Below are positions 60,528-64,000 of a DNA stretch of 64,000 bases, in pieces; within the stretch, counting starts at the first letter, position 1; each line of letters opens with the position of its first letter. Below the pieces are notes generated by a model, which was not told the DNA's origin, ran no database searches, and worked only from the letters and a program-made list of their open reading frames with translations. This DNA comes from Tiliqua scincoides. Taxonomy: Eukaryota > Chordata > Lepidosauria > Squamata > Scincidae. The DNA is taken from the NCBI RefSeq assembly GCF_035046505.1, contig NC_089829.1, positions 10,007,396-10,071,395 of the forward strand, given 5' to 3'. A program made the translations under genes and the position numbers.

Positions 60528-62520
60528 ATGGTCCTGGGTAAGGGGGTAGTATTGGGCATGCTGCCCCAGGCACACTGCCTCAGTCACTGGCAAGGCCCGG
60601 GCAGAGCTGTGAGGAGATCCCCACGTGTCCTAAACTTGTTGGGGGAAAGACTGAGCAGAGGCACTCACCAGTAATTTTTGTCCGGGGCGGGGCTGGGTTG
60701 ATCAAGTCAGTCACTGACAGATCCGTGCTTATTAGAAGATGGCCTAGCCAGGCCACTGCCTGAAGCCTCAGTCCTGGAGACAGGACTAGCTCTCAGTGTG
60801 CCACCTGGGGGGTAGTGAATGGGAGATGAGCACCATGGAGGGGGGTCCAGGGCAGGGCTTTGCCCAAGTGCCCATGCTGTGTTTCCAAATCAGGGTTGGC
60901 TTTTAGACAAGTGGGGAGATTTTGCCCAATTGGCTCCCATGCACGGTGGGGACCCCGCACTACCCTTCCACCCACCACTGCTTCCACTTGACCCGAAATT
61001 GGGTCACTTTGGAAGCAACTCCTGCCCACCACTGCTTCCAGTTGGCCCGAAATTGGTGCCATGCAGGTGGCAGCATGCGCACCTCACTCATTCCCTACCC
61101 TCACAGCTCCTGGTTCCATCCTCTCCCTGTCTCACACCAGAGCAGGCTGCTGCAGACACGGCAGTGATGGGCGAGAATCGCGGAGCGCTGCGGGCTGGCT
61201 GCGTGCTCCCTCCTCCCTCCGGCTACCTCCCAGGTGCCTATTCTGCACAACCGCTAAAGGCACCGGAGTCCTATCCACTTGCACAGAAGTAACAGATCTT
61301 TTTTTGTCTTGGTCTGGCTCCATTTCAAGCTAAGAGCGAAAGAAAAATTTGTTGATGGGGCCCCGCAAAAGTGTTTCCAGTTGGGTCCTGCAGCTCCAAA
61401 GACTGGTCCTGTTCCAAACTGCCCTTTTCAAGGCTGAGCCTAAGCTAGGGCAAAGCAGAGCACTTGTAAGGGACACCTTCCCGTTCAAGGCCTGCTGTGT
61501 GACATGTTCAACGCTCAGTGCTGGGGCAAATGCAAAGTTCGAAGCAGGACAGAGAGTTGCCCACGTGTGTGAAAAAACTGTTGCAAAGAGATGGGTGGTG
61601 AAGTCAAACCACCTGACAGTGACCCCAAGCCTTGTCAAGGAAGAACATTTAAAGCTTCATGTCGTTTGCTAGGGTCTGGAAACATGTTTGAATTAACTGT
61701 CACTCTGAATCACTGGGCTCACTTGCCTTCAGGTCCCTTTCCCATCCTCCTCCATTCCTCCCTTCCCCGGGGGAGGGGGGGGGGGTTCTTGCTTTAAGTT
61801 CTTCCCCTGTTCTTGGAAATGCAACCAAAGAACCTGAACTAAAAGGCCAGGATTGTCTTCGGGGGCCTCTGCGCCTGCCATTGCATTGTCCAACCCATGA
61901 CTGTGACACTAACAAGGGGTCTGGCAAAGCAAGATTGAGAAGTGGGGAGGGGAAGGGGTTTTTTTGGGGGGGCGGGTGGGATCCTGAGCCAGGATGTACC
62001 AGTTGAGAGGAGGACCCTGCAGTCAGTTTCTAAACATCCAGTTTTTCCCTGGGCCAGGCCACACATTCAGGAACTGTTTGCACAAGTCGCCGTTTTGTAA
62101 TCTTAAAATGAAGAAGTGACAATGCCAGTCCCCTCCCCACTTTGAAATACAAATACCAGGTGATACACTGAACATGGACTGCTGACTTTTATTATTGTCT
62201 GTTTCAAAGGCACCAAAGAGGGAGTCTGGTGGCTCTGTTTTGTGGAAAGGTGAGACCCAAAGCAAGGTCTCAGGTATAGAATGAAGCACGTGGGCAGATA
62301 CATGTGGGAGAAGGCTGCACTTCAAGGATCCAGTGCATCAGCCTCATAGTGCTTCATTGTCTCCACGCTGGGGCCCTTGAGCTGAGGTGCTGTTCTTTCA
62401 CCATCAATGGGAAAATGAGTTGGGGGGGATCACCTTAAAGCTGACTACATTTATCTTACAAGCTTTTGTGGGCTCCACTGCATCAAATGCATGAAATGTA
62501 TATATCCTCAGCAGGGACCA

Positions 62521-62560
62521 ATGCGCGCGCGCACACACACACATACACACACACACACAA
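62521..62560 (+). repeat. Alternating purine-pyrimidine tract (GC)n(AC)n
   Basis: GCGCGCGCGC followed by ACACACACACACAT and more AC units: about 40 bases of nearly perfect purine-pyrimidine alternation. Confidence 0.95.
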
Positions 62561-62749
62561 AAGTATTGAGGAAGCAAAAAATGAAGTGAGGCCTGTCATA
62601 TGGCAGGCCACACAAGTGATCTTATCTACTGTTGAGTTTAAAGTATCAAAAGACAAGTACAGTGATGATTAACACTGTATGACGTGTTATGTGATGTGAT
62701 GATGTGACAAAATTCATAGTCACTGCTATGTTCATTGAAGGCCCAATCC

Positions 62750-62990
62750 TATCCTCTCCCCTTTTGCCAGTGTTGTTGTCTGCAAACAGGCATGCTGTAT
62801 CCAGCGTGGGGGGGGGGATTGGGAGTCTTCAGACAGGGAAAGGAGAATTATTATTTCCCCTTAACCCTCCATAAGCTTCTCGCTCTGTGATGGATCTCCT
62901 TGGACCTGTGCCAGCTCTGCAACTGGCACTAGTCCAAGGAGAAGAGAGGGGCAAGGAGGTTGCAAAATGAGGGGATAGGATCCTGTATGC
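62750..62990. repeat. Palindromic repeat, distant relative of family Q
   Basis: AGGCCCAATCCTATCCTCTC at the left and ATGAGGGGATAGGATCCTG at the right are inverted ends. GGACCTGTGCCAGCTCTGCA faces ACTGGCACTAGTCC in the middle. Confidence 0.5.
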
Positions 62991-63338
62991 TGCTGGATCC
63001 CACCCTCATAGCCTTCTGCCACCCATTTCCCCTCCCTGCCCAACCCCTGTCTCCACCACTGCCTTAGAAACTTTGGCAGGCGTGGCTAGAACCGGTGAAG
63101 GCCAGGGAGCACTGCCGCCTCTAGCCTCATTGCTCCTAAAATGGCTGCCGACGGAGCACTCCGCATGCTCTTGGTGGCCATTTTGTGACAGCGTAAGAGC
63201 GTTCTACTGTTGCAATGCGCTTTGGCCAGCAACCCAATCTGGGATAGAACTGGACTGTATGTCTGTAATCTGATAGAAATGACTTGTCCCTGCTTAGACC
63301 AGAGATTATCAAATCAGACATCATCATACATTCCAGGG

Positions 63339-63340
<2 letters not shown>

Positions 63341-63400
<60 letters not shown>
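63341..63400 (+). repeat. (CT)n microsatellite
   Basis: About 29 uninterrupted CT units. Confidence 0.97.
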
Positions 63401-63403
<3 letters not shown>

Positions 63404-63454
63404 CTTCCTTTGAAGTTCTTCTGTTTGAAGCATTGCATACTTCAGAACTGCAGC

Positions 63455-63596
63455 AGAATGTCCTACCAGAAAGGACAAGAAAAGAAGGAGACAAGAAAGC
63501 AGGAGAAGCAGAAGTGGGCAGACAGAGGTGGGCATCCTGACCAATATGCGGCCTAAGGTAAATATCTCAGTTGGCCTCAGAAATGGGCTGGCCCTT
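63455..63596. mobile_element. Family P copy 13, right half
   Basis: AAGCAGGAGAAGCAGAAG ... CTCAGTTGGCCTCAGAAATG GGCTGGCCCTTC, the right terminus of the family. The left half is absent or replaced by the (CT)n tract. Confidence 0.5.
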
Positions 63597-63879
63597 CAGT
63601 TTTCAAGGTCCCATCCCCCCCAACAAACTTCTGACGCAGTCCTTGATTTTCTGAGGGTTGGGGAGGAGGAGGAGAGAGAGAGAGAGAATGATAAATTTTT
63701 TGTTTTGTTCTGTGGCTGCAGAGATTTTGGGTTTATCGGAGACTTTTTTTTCTTGTTCTTTTGCAGCAAGGGGCTTTGGTTGAGGCAACACTCATCATTT
63801 CCCCCAAGGACCGCAAAGAAATGATATCACTTCACAACTAAGCCATAAAACCAGCACAGCCATTACGCAAGTTGACAAA

Positions 63880-63905
63880 TTTATTGCGCGAGGTAGAGTT
63901 TTATT
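63880..63905 (-). terminator. Tandem polyadenylation signals
   Basis: Two canonical AATAAA hexamers on the minus strand, 14 bases apart, just after the stop codon at 63934. They support a transcript end here. Confidence 0.45.
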
Positions 63906-63933
63906 GCTGGGAGAGGAGGCAGGCAAGCTGGGC

Positions 63934-64000
63934 TTATTGCTCCATGAGAGTTTTGTATGAAAAGTCGAACTGCAGGGTGATGCAGACTTCCAGCTCTGCT
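63934..64000 (-). CDS. 3' coding end of an unrecognised gene (partial, low confidence)
   Basis: Minus-strand codons from the window edge read AELEVCITLQFDFSYKTLME Q then TAA at 63934-63936. Two AATAAA signals follow on the same strand (63900-63905 and 63880-63885), about 30 and 50 bases after the stop. This is the pattern of a last coding exon with a very short 3' UTR. I do not recognise the protein. The rest of the gene would lie beyond the right edge, converging on the protease gene. The short length means chance is possible. Confidence 0.4.
   Translation of the reverse strand, partial: AELEVCITLQFDFSYKTLMEQ

Larger units (their letters stand above)
57146..63933. other. Repeat-rich region after the protease
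   Basis: No host exon is recognised. Contents: family P copies 11-14, an antisense CR1 relic, a LINE 3' fragment, dinucleotide repeats. Stretches with nothing identified include about 58130-58880, 60600-62500 and 62565-63330. A minus-strand frame at 61330-61638 and a plus-strand frame at 59512-59802 match nothing I know. The latter is followed by a plus-strand AATAAA near 59831. Confidence 0.45.

Overview
This is a vertebrate nuclear window, most likely from a non-avian sauropsid and probably a squamate reptile. The evidence is split host genes with GT-AG introns, dense CR1-type LINEs whose 3' ends carry a TTCTTATG-type octamer, L2, L1-like and other non-LTR relics, MIR-like SINE relics, and very many small hAT-like and palindromic DNA elements. 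Nothing prokaryotic, no CRISPR array, and no virus-derived element was recognised. The species call is inference.

Three host genes can be assembled from exons. (1) PINK1 on the minus strand: exon 1 (6660-7007, mitochondrial targeting and membrane segment) and exon 2 (4126-4422, start of the kinase N-lobe); later exons lie off the left edge. A CpG island with GC boxes covers its start. (2) CDA, cytidine deaminase, on the minus strand: four coding exons (19428-19602, 18937-19048, 15853-15910, 12187-12300) give a complete 152-residue enzyme with all zinc ligands. CDA upstream of PINK1 on the same strand matches the order known in human 1p36. (3) A trypsin-fold S1A serine protease on the plus strand (51407-57145): four exons give the whole mature protease with the H-D-S triad and Asp189; the signal-peptide exon was not found. 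A decayed KRAB/C2H2 zinc-finger locus lies at 33.3-35.5 kb. The last 67 bases hold what looks like the 3' coding end of a fourth, unrecognised minus-strand gene.

The rest is repeat. Several insertions are resolved to the base by target-site duplications: a 929-bp RTE-like LINE fragment in PINK1 intron 1 (11-bp), a 588-bp LINE fragment at 9.4-10.0 kb (13 of 14), a 313-bp L1-like tail inside a CR1 (13 of 14), a 490-bp short retroposon at 38.2 kb (11-bp), its inverted sister at 30.6 kb (7-bp), a 313-bp LINE tail at 60.2 kb (12-bp) and a hAT-like element at 50.9 kb (perfect 8-bp). The largest single element is a 5'-truncated CR1 at 26.2-28.8 kb with an uninterrupted 804-codon reverse-transcriptase frame, inserted inside a palindromic hAT-like element. 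That hAT-like family recurs about fourteen times.

Layout: 0-7.2 kb PINK1 5' part; 7.2-7.7 kb a cluster of tetranucleotide hairpins upstream of it; 7.7-12.2 kb repeat-filled spacer; 12.2-19.6 kb CDA; 19.6-33.3 kb repeats; 33.3-35.5 kb KRAB/ZNF relics; 35.5-51.4 kb repeats; 51.4-57.1 kb protease; 57.1-63.9 kb repeats; right edge, an unknown terminal exon. All boundaries and identities are by eye; nothing was searched or aligned by computer.
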